From contig OX940865.1 in assembly GCA_954871525.1 (NCBI GenBank), positions 12,600,606 through 12,664,605 on the forward strand: a DNA stretch of 64,000 bases, given 5' to 3'. The notes below the pieces were generated by a model. The model worked only from the letters and a program-made list of their open reading frames with translations. It was not told the DNA's origin and made no database searches. The DNA is from Parietaria judaica (Eukaryota; Streptophyta; Magnoliopsida; Rosales; Urticaceae). Positions 1 through 11,449 of the stretch are shown in pieces. Position 1 is the stretch's first letter. Each line of letters begins with the position of its first letter. The translations under genes and the position numbers were made by a program.

Positions 1-384
1 TCATAACTAATGCAAGTTATGCAACTAAAACCCAATTTTCACTTTGGCAAATAATTTCTACATCTAGCTAATGGAGGCTTGCCCAAAAAAAATTAAAAAA
101 AATTCAGTCGATCTAGGACTTATTCCAAGTTAATCAAAATAAATAATATGTATTTTCATTCATTTACTTATTTATAAGAAAGTTTACTTTTTTGTAACCC
201 CAACTTTTAGTTTTAGCAAATTTATAATCTCAAAGTATACTTTGTTTTCTTTTTATACCCTCCCATATTAAGTTTAACTTTAAAATACTCAAAACCACCC
301 ACTCGCGGTGCCAGTAATGCCTAGTTTTCGCACATACTTACCCTGAGGTTTTAAAATTTTCATAAAGATTTAATGTTTTATTTT

Positions 385-1030
385 GCCGGCGACGCACTCG
401 ATCATCTCGAAGGTGTGGGTGATATACTTGTTAGTGCCAGCGACGTACTCGATGATCGGTGACGCACTCGGCGTTCTTGATGGTATCGATGATGACATCA
501 TGGATTTAGTTAGGGCCGAGCGGGGACGGCCGCCGCCACTTGATTCAAATTCGTGATTTTTAATAAATAAATATATACAGTTTATCAATATATATTAAAG
601 GTACTAATACAAAACAAAGTTAATACTTTGGTGTAGTGGTTATTTGAGAACAATTTTAACTCTCTCTCCTAGAAGACCAAGGTTCATTTCCCATTGACTC
701 CATTTTTTTTAATATTTATGAGCTCCGCCTCCATTATTACTCATCTCTTAATATAAAGATTTTTTTATTATACATTAAGTTATAATCTTTGTATAGCTGT
801 ATTACTAAATATTTTATCGATTATTAAAAATTAATTATAAAAATATTTTATTTATCATATTATATTCTAAAAATTCCGGCTTAATTTTTTTTCGCCCCCT
901 CTTGATAAAATCCTGGCTCCGCCCCTGGATGATGTATACTAGCAATCGAATGCGTCCCTGACACCGCCAAGTATATCACCGACATCTTCGAGATCATCAT
1001 GTGCGTTGCCAACACCGTCGAGTACGTCAC
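385..1030. repeat. GC-rich minisatellite-like motif in inverted copies
   Basis: The plus strand at about 388-460 and the minus strand at about 1030-945 both encode short runs of the type GDALDHLEGVGDIL / GNAHDDLEDVGDILGG. They share a degenerate unit of roughly 25-27 bases around GACGCACTCGATGATCTCGA. The two blocks face each other across an AT-rich spacer that contains the tRNA-like repeat. The reading frames are short and broken, so I treat this as repeat structure and not as a gene. Confidence 0.35.
627..706 (+). repeat. tRNA-like SINE head (candidate)
   Basis: An A-box-like stretch (TTTGGTGTAGTGGTTA, 627-642) is followed about 40 bases later by a B-box-like stretch (GGTTCATTTCCC, 680-691) and then a T-rich tail. 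This spacing is typical of the internal RNA polymerase III promoter of tRNA-derived SINEs. There is no clover-leaf fold good enough for a functional tRNA. Similar heads occur at 10772-10852 (minus), 40221-40290 (plus) and 50350-50430 (minus). Confidence 0.35.
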
Positions 1031-1398
1031 AGAAACTTAACGATAACTTTAATTTAGTGATAGAGACAAAAATATATAGAAAATAAAATATTGGGTCTTT
1101 ATGCCAGCAAAAAACAAACATAGAAAATATAATTTCTACGAAAGGTAAATATGAGGTCTCTATGCCGTAATTATCGCTTTATTTTTCAAAATAGTTAAAT
1201 AAATCATTTTTCTCCTATCCTATATTTATTTCTTAGATAATTAATTAATAAATAATAAGTTAATTTAAAATAAATAATTGTAATTTCCCTCTTTTTTTTT
1301 TTTTTTAACAATGAGCGTCCAGTCCAAGCAAAATCCAGATAATTACCTAATTTTACGGGATTCTGTGCCTCTCTCTCAACAATCAAATTACTTATCGT

Positions 1399-1440
1399 AT
1401 TTTTATTTTTATTTTTATTTTTATTTTTATTTTTATTTTT
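1399..1440. repeat. (ATTTTT)n microsatellite
   Basis: About seven uninterrupted copies of a six-base unit, ATTTTT. Confidence 0.9.
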
Positions 1441-2411
1441 CTATGATTAATTAGTTACGCTTACTACTCCTTGTATTAATTATAAGTATTTCAATATCCA
1501 TTGATCACGGAACTTCTTCTTGTTATTTAGCCATTAATGCGATTTTTTTTATATATTTCTTAAGAAACTGTTTTATATTCGTAAAATCTTAATAATGTGT
1601 TTTATATTTCCTAATTATTGTTTAATCAATCTGAATAATTATTTTATATATCTTATTTTTTATTTTATATTTAAATTTAATTGAACAACTCTAGTCTCTA
1701 ACAATGATTCCATTAATAACAAAATATTTTTTATTTATAAAGAATTAAAAACAGTTTAATTAATCAGCCTACTAAAAAAATTGATTGATAATTGGTTTGA
1801 GTTTTTTCGCGAAACACTTTCGTTATGCAGTAGGTTTGATTTTTCTTTTTCTTTTTTAATTCTTTGTAAATCTTTTGTCCAAATAATAAAAATTAGATAC
1901 AAATTTACATTAAACAATTATTTAAATATTCAACTTTATAACTTTATTTACGATAATGTGTTATTATCCTGAAAACTGTTATAGAAAAAGTAACAAAGAT
2001 TTTGTCACAGTATGTTACATATGTATAAATATAGGGTTAAATATAAAACGGATTCTTAAGAAATTAAAAGAAAACGCATTAATGGCTAAATAAACAGAAA
2101 TTGCGTAATCAATAGCATATTTAAAAAAAAAAAACTTATAATTAATAGTATAAGTAAGTGTAACTAGCTAATAAAAAATAATAAGCAAAAATAAAAATAC
2201 ATCGGCGAGGCGGCAACTCCGGTGCCAAAACCTACATTGATGACAGCGAATTCACGTGTTTTATGGCAGTCGAATCCGAGAATCTCGCTTTTACGTGCCT
2301 CTACGAAAATAAAGAATAAAAAATAATTTTTTTTAAAAAAGGCAATCATTACCGGATCACGGTGGAACTTTGATTGATAATTACACGTTCTTTTTTCTGT
2401 TTCCGCTTCGG

Positions 2412-2532
2412 TTTTCTGAGGTATCGGAGTTGTGGAGAAACGACATTTCTTTGTCTTCTCTACCGTTCTTAGAGAACTATATTCGAATATAAAGAAATGT
2501 CGATCCTCCGCAAGCTTAATACCTCAGAAAAT
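2412..2532. repeat. 120-bp foldback hairpin, MITE-like
   Basis: The left arm begins TTTTCTGAGGTATCGGAG and the complement of the right arm begins TTTTCTGAGGTATTAAGC. The arms stay paired with a few mismatches for about 45 bases, through CGACATTTCTTT, and leave a short AT-rich loop. No clear target duplication is visible. It may be a small MITE; a small-RNA hairpin is an alternative that the sequence cannot decide. Confidence 0.5.
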
Positions 2533-3511
2533 TACAATAATTGTTTGATGTAATATAGAACTTGGATAGTTTATATATTTAGTGATATTTGGGCTAAAGA
2601 CTTTTAAAAAATTACCCAAGAAATTTTTCAAGATCTAAAACTCCCCATTTAGTGATATTTGGGCTAAATCCCTCAATATTATCCGACGTAGCTTTTTTTT
2701 TCTTCTAAATAGATAATTTTAGCTAATAAAATCCAAAAAAACTCCTTGATTGTAGTCATCCTTAATTGTAGAAAAATAATCTCGTATAACCTTTATTCAC
2801 TGGATATTAACAAATCAATGCTTAGTAAAATGCTTAACTAATTGGTAAATAAACAAATAAAATAAAATTTTGAAACTACCCTAAAAAAAGAAAAATACCG
2901 AATATTAATTTACGTACTTTTCTTTTTAATTCTAATTTATAATCCCTTTATAATTTCCACATAATATTATTTTACTAATCCAAATTTTAGTAAATATTAA
3001 TGTAAAAAATAATACCTAATTAGTCTTTCCTATTTTCTAACAAGATTACCCATCTATTTCATTGGTTTAAAAATAACAAATAGATGTTGTTCCCCATGGG
3101 ATTAATCTACTTATTTTTCCCTATAAAAATAATACTAATAAAAATAAATAAAAAAGCCGTTCCATTGGCAGCTTAATGCACAACAACGTTACTGTTTAAC
3201 ACTTATTGTTTGTTGATTGCACAAATAATTCTTTTATGCTGATAATGTTAGGTTACAAAAATAGCATTGTAATTCTTTGGCCCAAATAAAAAAAAAAAAA
3301 ACTTAAGATACAAATGTACATTAAACAACTATTAAAAATATTGCACTTTTATAATTTTATTTACCATAATGTATATATTATCATCAAAACTAAACTCGCT
3401 CGCTTATGCGCAATATTATTGTGTTTATTATAGACAAAGTTATAAACGCATCTTTTTAAACTAATATTATACATATTAGGATTCTATTATTATATTTACC
3501 ATGATACATTT

Positions 3512-3542
<31 letters not shown>

Positions 3543-3599
3543 TGTCGTTAAAATTTACCAGTAATTATATAATTTAGTCTATGGTGGTTGTAGTTTTAC

Positions 3600-3957
3600 T
3601 GATGTAGAGCGGAACTACGGAGAATAAAGAACGCGTCTATGCGAGCCAAGAACTCGACTTTTACCCAAGTAAAGAACTCAGAATTTTATTAACATCAAAA
3701 CTGCAAATATAATTCGTATGCAATCCTTAATAAAGCCTAGGGTTGAACACGTTTTCCATGAATAAAGGAGCTAACCTTAATAATATCTAATCCTAATAAT
3801 ATCTTCCTAATTAATAAATAATAATTAAACTTAAAACAATTAATTAATAAACTTAAAACAGAAAATAAAAATAGCTCGAGCTCCTCGAGGACGTCTTCAC
3901 GTCTTCTTCCTTCGGTCCCACGCTTCCATGAATCCGAGCCCGATCGTGTCGGCATCA
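3600..3957 (-). repeat. 3' LTR of the gypsy element
   Basis: The 358-bp LTR starts TGATGCCGACACG on the minus strand directly after the polypurine tract and ends CTCTACATCA at 3600. Its terminal five bases form a perfect inverted repeat (TGATG/CATCA). The pol stop codon lies at the LTR boundary, as is usual in this family. The flanking TTTAC (3595-3599) would be one half of a target duplication, but the other half is lost with the 5' end. Confidence 0.8.
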
Positions 3958-5858
3958 TTCTCCCCTGGGTCGAAAGATTTCGTCCCCGAATTCGGTGGTG
4001 TATCCTCGTCGGAGTTGTCTCCGGTGTACGCGCAGAGGTGTGTCATGAGTTCGGATGTGACTCGGTAGGCGAAGACGGTATGCATTTGGATTGATTTTTT
4101 TGATGACCTTCACGGGACCGATAGTCTTCGGTTTTAGTTTGTTGTACTCATGAGCTAGTATACGTTCCTTTGTCAGCACGGCCCAAAAAAAATCACCGAT
4201 ATCGAACTCGACATGGCGTCGCTTTTTATCCGCATCGCGCTTGTAAATAGCATTCGCCGCCTCGAGATTAGCCGTTGTTTGCTTGTGCGTTGCTTGTAGT
4301 TGTTCCACGAAGGTGGCCGCGTCAATATGCACCGGGTCGGAAGAGGAAATTTTGGTGAGGTCAACCAGGCAGCGCGGGATCACACCGTACACCACATGGA
4401 AAGGGCTAAAACCCGTGCTCCGATTTATAGCATGGTTGTTAGCAAATTCGGCTTGACTAAGTTTGAGATCCCATCCTTTAATTGATTCACCTACAAGACA
4501 ACGTAATAAATCTCAAAGAGAACGATTAACTACCTCCGTTTTTTCATCGGTTTGTGGATGATAAGCGCTACTAAAGTCAAGGCGAGTATCCACGAGACGC
4601 CACAAGCTCCGCCAAAAATGGCTAAGAAAACGCGTGTCCCGATCCGAGACAATAGATGTCGGGAGTCCATGTAAACGATTAACCTCTCGAAAGAATAAAA
4701 AAGCGACATGGCTCGGGTTGGAAGTCTTCTTGCAAGGAATAAAGTGTGCCACTTTGGAGAACCGATCGACGACGATGAAGATAGAGTCGTGTTGGCGTTG
4801 CGTGCGTTGAAGTCCAAGTACGAAGTCCATGCTCACATTGGACCAAGGACGGGTCGGTATAGGGAGGGGCATGTACAGCCCGGTATTGGACGCTTTCCCT
4901 TTGGCGAGGTGGCAAACACGACAACGGTCGACGAAATGGAAGACAAACTTGCGGATGGAAGGCCAAAAATAAGATGATGTAACGAGGGCGAGGGTGCGGT
5001 CACGCCCAACATGGCCCTCGTTATGAAGGTCTCGGACGATCATAAGGCGAAGACTTCCTTTGGGAATACACAATTTCCCGTCACGGTATAAGAAACCGCC
5101 TCGCCAAGCGAATTCCGAATCAAGGAGGGCAACCGAGGTTGTTGTGAACCGGCCAAAAAATGGGTCGGCGGCGTAGAGGTCGGGCAGCTCGTCAAAGCCC
5201 GGGACGGAAACCCGGAGTTGTTGTAGGTGTAGCAATAAGTGACGCCGACTAAGAGCGTCGGCAACGCGATTTAGAACCTCCGCTTTGTGTTTGATTGTAA
5301 AAGTAAATTGTTGTAGGAAATTGGTCCATGAGGCGTGGCATGCGGAAACTTTGTCTTGGGTGCCGAGGTGTTTAAGCGCATTGTGATCCGTGAAAAGGAC
5401 AAACTCTCGATGAAATAAGTACTGGCGCCAATGGTGAACCGCGCAAACTATAGCATAAAATTTCACGTCATAAGTGTTATAGCGGGATTTAGGGCCGGAG
5501 AGTTTTTTGCTAAAGTAAGCAACGGGGCGATATCCTTGACTCAAAACAGCGCCAATACCCACCTTAGAGGCGTCGCAATGTAGAAGAAAAGGTTGCTCGA
5601 AGTCCGGTAGAACAAGAATCAGTGCGGATGTGAGTTTCGTCTTGATAATGTCGAAAGCCTTAGAAGCATCCGTATTCCAATGAGATCTCCCCGTCTTAAT
5701 GCACTGGAACTAAAGTGTGGAATAAAGCATCGATAAAACGAAGCCAAACCATGAAAACTACGCACCTCGGTAACCGTTGTGGGAGTCGGCCAAGAGGAGA
5801 CGGCGTTGTCTTTTCCCGGGTCGACGGAGAGGCCATCGGCGGAGACAACGTATAGCAT
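3955..5858 (-). pseudogene. Ty3/gypsy pol remnant: RT end, RNase H, integrase
   Basis: Three broken pieces are in order on the minus strand. At 5858-5619 is the end of reverse transcriptase (DAVSSWPTPTTVTEVRSFHG then a FYRCFIPHFS stretch). At 5562-4513 is RNase H (FTDHNALKHL), an H2C2 zinc-binding motif (HNEGHVG ... CRVCHLAKG), and the integrase core with its acidic residues (MDFVLGLQ, VSDRDTRF, and the E of TDEKTEVVNRSL). At 4395-3955 is the integrase C-terminal domain (GPVKVIKKINPNAYRLRLP), which ends at the LTR. Frame changes and stops lie between 5562 and 5619 and near 4396-4512, so the element cannot make a full polyprotein. It belongs to a decayed retrotransposon, not to a host gene. 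Confidence 0.92.
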
Positions 5859-6340
5859 GTAATATCATACTACTAATATCATACATCAACATATGCTTGT
5901 AAATATCGAACATCGAATAATAATTTTATATTTTCATCGGCAGTTTGACGTTTGAAGTTTGAACACCGGCTTCGACTGTGCTTGTAGCTTATGATTCGAT
6001 TCAGATGGCTTTTTCGCCAATTCGTACGTCTTTTCAAGCCCTACCAAATAATAACAATCACTCGAACATCACAAAAAAGTTAGAAATTGATTGCTATTTT
6101 CTTCGTTATCACATTGTGAATGACAATGTTTACATTTTTTTCGTTGGTTCATTATTATGATGTTGGGGTCACCTCCAATAATAACTCTTAACTCAGAAAG
6201 CATTTGGTCCCTTTTCCATGAATTAATATATAGGAAAAAAATATGGAAAGTTTTCTTGAATCTTATAGGGATAGGGATATATTTCAGTTAATCCGACACG
6301 GTAATTTGGGAGCTTGGGTTATAAATCTATTAAGGCTCAA

Positions 6341-6652
6341 GGTAAACTGTGGCTAAAATACTCAATGTTTCATTTTTTCTTAATTATATATTTAAAGTTT
6401 GTTTTTGGTGGCTATAATACCCAAAGTTTATTCCGTTAACGCCAAACGTACCCACCGTTAAATCTCCGTTATTTCGCTCGCGTGGCATATATTATAAGGG
6501 TAAACTGCGGCTAAAATACCCAATGTTTCATTTTCTGAATTATGTACTCAAAGTTTTTTTTTTTGTGGCTATAATACCCAAAGTTTATTCCGTTAACGCC
6601 AAGCGTACCCACCGTTAAATTTTTGTTATTTCGCCCGCGTGGCATATATATA
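6341..6652. repeat. Two tandem copies of a 158-bp repeat
   Basis: Copy 1 (6341-6498) and copy 2 (6499-6652) both begin GGTAAACTG(T/C)GGCTAAAATA and end with GTGGCATATAT. Substitutions are scattered between them. The start resembles the termini of MULE-like elements elsewhere in the window (13820, GGGTTAATTGCGGCAAAAAT), so this is probably a duplicated transposon terminus. A TA run follows at about 6643-6662. Confidence 0.75.
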
Positions 6653-9600
6653 TATATATATTTTACAGGGCCACACTCTCTCTCTCACTAAGACACAAAA
6701 TTAAAAGCGTACATGCGTTTTGATCACACGACCTCCACAGCTCTAGATATATCAATAAATCAAGTGAAGTTGGCGAGATAATATCGCAACATATTTTTTT
6801 TAATATTAACAAAGTGTATCATGATTTACAATATTAATAATGTTAATTAAGCAGAAATATTGAAAAAATATAATATGAGATTACTTTCACCAATCGCGTG
6901 AATATTTTCGCGACAAAAATCCCTATTTTATAATTAAAAAGGCGAAATAGGAGCAGGGCAGGACTCATTTCACGTATAGCTTTATGAGAAGAATTTAGAG
7001 AGACATCATTTTCTTTGTGTTGACTTATAAGGTATAATAAGGATCGTTGTTTTATTTCATTACAGCTTGTACCAATATAAATAAATGATAGTATTAATAT
7101 AAAGGATACAAAATTATTAAAGTCATAATAACAATCAACAAATAAGTAAGTAACCTTCAAAACTTGTACACAAGAGTTCCTCAAATTTCGAATATATTTT
7201 GATCAATGAGTAAGAACTCTTTTTCTTTCTATCTCATAAATTCAAAATTTATTTTTGAAAGGAGATTTGAATGAAATCATTTGGATTTAAACAGAAATAT
7301 TAACATAATACATCGTGTGCACCCTATAATATAATACTTCTCATTTGTCTTCTTTGATGCTCCACGAACGAAAAACGGAAGTTTAGCTCAAACTTGTATG
7401 GTTCATGTTAGAATGGTTAATTCTCCGGTTGTTATATGTTTTAAGTTTGAGGTTTTTCTATTCTGTAATTGTTGTAGAGGTAACTTTCGACGCAAATAAT
7501 CTTGTAATGTTGTTTATGTTGAAAACAAGGGTGTTCAGACGGGTTGGTACGGGCCTTGGTATGCCGTCTATTTTCAATATGTGTGGGTTGTCACCCATAG
7601 GTGGGCCGACCTAATTTTTTTATTTTTTATTTTTTAAATTTGGTTTAGAAATTAGAAATTATATAAAAAATAAAAAGTTAGGGGACAAATTTCCCGTTCC
7701 CAGATAGGAGGGGAGGGCATTGCTCCCAAATTTCATCCGAAGTTGCTCGCGGACGCCTAAAATATGAGACGGGCAGGCCAAACTGCAGGTTGATCGTCAT
7801 ATATATAACTCTAGTTGAAAGTTATGTTCTCTTTGTAGTTTTTTTGAGGAATGTCCCAATAATTCTTATGTATTAATTGTTATGTTTTGGTTTAACACAT
7901 GATCCGCGCCTGCAACGGAAATTGTATATATTTATGAGAAAAAAGCTAGATAGTATGAATATATATACTAGAAAACCTACACATTGTATCAAAATGATAA
8001 TACACCAATTTCTGCTTCATTTTTGCTCCAACGTGCTTCGTAATGAAAGCAGACAAAATAGAGTAATGATTAATATTATTTCAAATATGAAACAACACTA
8101 TTTACTATTTTAATTACTATCACACTTTATTTAACCCTATATTTTATTTTCATAATCTACATTTTAATTTAACAATTCTTATTATATTTATTTATATCAT
8201 GAAATAATATCAATTAAATAACTATACTAATATAAAATTATTAGAAGAAATTCAATATTACTAAAATAACATTATATACAACTAGAATACACATTAGAAT
8301 TTGAAAGTATACATATATTGGTAGTTAAAAGTACACGTAACATACTTATGTTATGTTTATCTCCTATGTAACGTAGATTATAAATGTAACGAGTTTTAAT
8401 TTTAATATAATATTTATCTACTTAATTTTATAAACTGCATGAAATGTGTATTTTGAAGTAAAACTTATAGTATTATAATATCAAGTGATAAATTAAACGT
8501 TAATGTAAAAAAAAAAAAAAAAAAAAAACCTTGAAATAGATCTAAAACAAATATACTTTAGATTTTGGTGGAGCTTAATTAGTAATAATCTGAGAAAATT
8601 CTAACTAAAGAAGTTAAAGAAAATAAATTGATGACCAAAATAAGTATTTCCAAAAGAAGTATCTAACTTACCAATATGCTTGCAAACATGCATCCTAAAA
8701 CAACACCGTGACGTGATTATCATGGATTAAAGAGTCAACTACTAATTTAGGGCATGAGATGAATTATATATTGTAATTCTTTTGCAACTAAATTTAGGGC
8801 AATAGTTGCGTAGTTTTCAAATTAAGTGGAATAGTGAAGATGTAAGAGTAAGTTCTATCTATCTCTGATGACAAAACTGTTGTGAGATTTGTCTGGTGGC
8901 TCCAATAAGAGAGTACGTTAAATTTTATATTCTTTTTAACAGCTAATACTGTACTTGGCTTTTGCTACGCAACAAAACTAGGTTTCCAACCTCCTTTGTT
9001 TTTTCTTAGGGTTTTTCTTTCTATGAAAAAAGGAAAGAAAAAAAACCGATAAAAAAAAAATATAGTTGCCTCTAGCCTCTACTATCGGCTCTCCTTGAAA
9101 ATTCCCCGGGGATGGCCCTAATAAATAAGGTCGGAGCTCAACAAAAATTTTGGCTATTTAACAGGGCAGCTTCTGAGTTTATCCGGACCTTAGGAAAATA
9201 ATAGTATTAAAACTCTTGTCTAAATTGCAAAATTTATTTTCAATGCAAAAGTACAAAATATATTTGTATGATGAATAACTAGCATTCAAATCTCTACAAT
9301 GGAGTTTTTTCGTAGAGAAATAAAATCTAATGAGACATTTTTAAGGGCCTTTTAATTTAATTTTTTTTTCTTTGAATAGGTGTGGGCTTAATCCGTCTCC
9401 CTCCCGACCATGCTATTTCTTCCAAAAAGATCTCCTTTCAATAAACTTAAAGGAGACGCTTAGCCATTGCACCCGAGAATAATATTAAAATTCAAGATAA
9501 AAGCAATAATATCATTTATAAAAATCACTCTTACTTATATTAATTTTTGGATTATCTTATCTCATGGCTAAAATAGGTTTACTGTTATTATCTCATGGAC

Positions 9601-10771
9601 AAATACCCTTTCGAATATAAATTCTAAGAAAATGTAAAAAGAATATCTTGATAACTATATAACACTCCTGTTGTTTTCATGAAGCATCCTATTCTCTAAT
9701 TTTATCAATATCACCAAATACTTTTTGGGTCCCTTTTTCTAATTAGTTCAGATCCAATTTTTATTTTATAAGGCATGTAACTGTAAAAAATATAGGGCCG
9801 TTTGATTTTGATTTTGAGTATGCTTTTTGTGTATTGTATATGTATATAATATATTATATATATGTGGTCAATCTAAAAATGTACAGAACTCTAAAACTAC
9901 AGTGCTAGTAATTACTTGCACAAATTATTCCCAAATCATGTTTCTAAATAATTATTTTTTCGGTAAATGTTGGGATGAGCAAAAAGAGAAATAAAAACAA
10001 AAAATGCAAACTAGTTAAGTTATAGAATAGAAAATAGAAAGTTAATTTTCGTGTGCATTAGCTCGATAAAATTATCAGCGATTTATTATTGTGCTTCTAT
10101 AGACACAAGGGATTTATCAAAGTGGTATCTTCACTTAATCACTTTCACACTGTTTATAATCTGTCAAGGTATAGTGGCAAAAGACTAAACTTTCTAAAAA
10201 AGCAGAACAATGTTCTCGTAAGAATTTCGAATTAGAAGAAAAGGGCATTTGCATGTGGATGGTTGGGTCCAGCGAGACCATGGAATAGAAAGTTTTTGGT
10301 CCAAAAGAAAAAATAAAATAAAAAAAAGGGCAAAAAAGGCCTTTCACCATTTTCATCTCTGCCTTTCACCTTCTTATCTCTAGCTTTTGTGCCCGAAAAA
10401 AGGTTCCACTTATTGGGGAATTTCTATGCTTATATGCTTTTTCTGCCTTTATAATTCATGATTTTGATTTGCTATCTATGCTGTCTACTTTTGTGGTAAT
10501 GTAAGATATTAGTAGCATAAATACCTAGCTAGAACTAGTATGTAGTTAAGAAAGTTGTAAGAAATTCTTATTTTGTGTCAAATTTTATGAAAAATTATTC
10601 AGAATTTGTAGTTTTTTTTTTAATATTTGTGCAAAATGGACATTTCGTTTAGCTATCATTTTTTTAGTTTATCTGGCCAAAGTTACAATACACTTTCGCA
10701 TTACTATATATATTCAGTGTAAGAACATATGACACTATTGGTCAAGTTTACAAATATGTAAAAGGGACACT

Positions 10772-10852
10772 CATTTGAGTTTCATGAGGAAGTTCAAACC
10801 CATAACCTTTAGATTAAAGGTGTACTGGAGTTACCACCGGACCAAACGCTCA
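10772..10852 (-). repeat. tRNA-like SINE head (candidate)
   Basis: On the minus strand an A-box-like TTGGTCCGGTGGTAACTCC is followed by a B-box-like GGGTTTGAACTTCC about 45 bases later. This fits the head of a tRNA-derived SINE, but no tail or target duplication could be fixed. Confidence 0.35.
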
Positions 10853-10969
10853 TAAGATTATCGTTATATATATTATAGTAACGGTAGTAAACTAAAGGTA
10901 TATTATAACTAATTAAATGACGACGAGTAATGTGTTGTGCCTTCGAATAGTAATTGTAAATGTTAACAG

Positions 10970-11441
10970 CAAGGTTCGATTTTTCCACGATTATCTTTGA
11001 TAATCCTCGATCCGTCTTACCGGTAACTATCGGTAAGAAGACCACGCCAAAACTTTTCCATGATTTTTGTCGAAAATCGGCAAACATCTTGAAAAACAAA
11101 AAAAAAAATGGTATTTTTCAATAAATTTTGTATTTTTCGATGATTTTGTTTTGAGTATATACATATGTGAAAGTGAGATTATATTTTATTTTATTTTATT
11201 TTTGGCATTTTAATGTTTTATCAATATTACAAACTTAGTTATAGATATAAGCTAAAAATATATTTTATAAGTTTTTCGTCGAAAAGTATCGAAAGTGTCG
11301 ATAATCCGTCGATAATCATAAAAAATGTCGGTAATCGGCAAGCTACAGTATTATAAGTTTTCCGTCGGTTAAGGTAAGCTATCGAAAAATCCATCAAAAA
11401 CAGAAAGCGATTTATCGACAAATTCGATAAGTTGAACCTTG
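10970..11441. mobile_element. Non-autonomous hAT element, 472 bp, TSD GTTAACAG
   Basis: The element is flanked by perfect 8-bp direct repeats GTTAACAG (10962-10969 and 11442-11449), the length made by hAT transposases. Its ends are inverted: CAAGGTTCGATTTTTCC on the left and, as complement, CAAGGTTCAACTTATCG on the right. The interior repeats short motifs such as CGATAATC and CGGTAA, which look like subterminal binding sites. It has no transposase gene. Confidence 0.88.
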
Positions 11442-11449
11442 GTTAACAG

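Larger units (their letters stand above)
1..3599. other. AT-rich intergenic region, no gene recognised
   Basis: I see no convincing protein-coding gene. Short open frames here are low-complexity or lie in repeats. The region holds a minisatellite-like GC-rich motif in two opposite orientations (about 385-500 and 945-1030), a tRNA-like SINE head (627-706), an ATTTTT microsatellite (1399-1440), a foldback hairpin (2412-2532) and a TA run (about 3512-3534). A sequence near 916-929 resembles a widespread plant transposon end (the complement of GGGGCGGAGCC), but I could not find its partner end. Confidence 0.6.
3600..5858 (-). mobile_element. 5'-truncated Ty3/gypsy retrotransposon, short-LTR type
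   Basis: Reading on the minus strand, a pol remnant (end of reverse transcriptase, RNase H, integrase) runs into a polypurine tract (AGGGGAGAA, just left of 3967) and then a 358-bp 3' LTR. The LTR has matching ends TGATG...CATCA. gag, protease, most of reverse transcriptase and the 5' LTR are missing to the right of 5858. The same family begins at 62434 on the plus strand, where the LTR length (353 bp after removal of an inserted MITE) and the LTR start agree. The short LTRs resemble Reina-type chromoviruses, but I see no chromodomain, so that placement is tentative. Confidence 0.85.
5859..10961. other. AT-rich intergenic region, mostly unrecognised repeat
   Basis: I find no gene. The region contains a two-copy tandem repeat (6341-6652), a possible old hAT fragment around 7525-7800 (GGGTGTTCAGACGGG and GC-rich text without a partner end), a poly-A run near 8508-8528, and a tRNA-like head on the minus strand (10772-10852). 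The rest is AT-rich and shows no feature I can name. Confidence 0.55.

Noticed and set aside
627..706. A true tRNA gene
   Set aside because: A-box and B-box are present but a full clover-leaf with matching acceptor stem is not; it fits a SINE head better.
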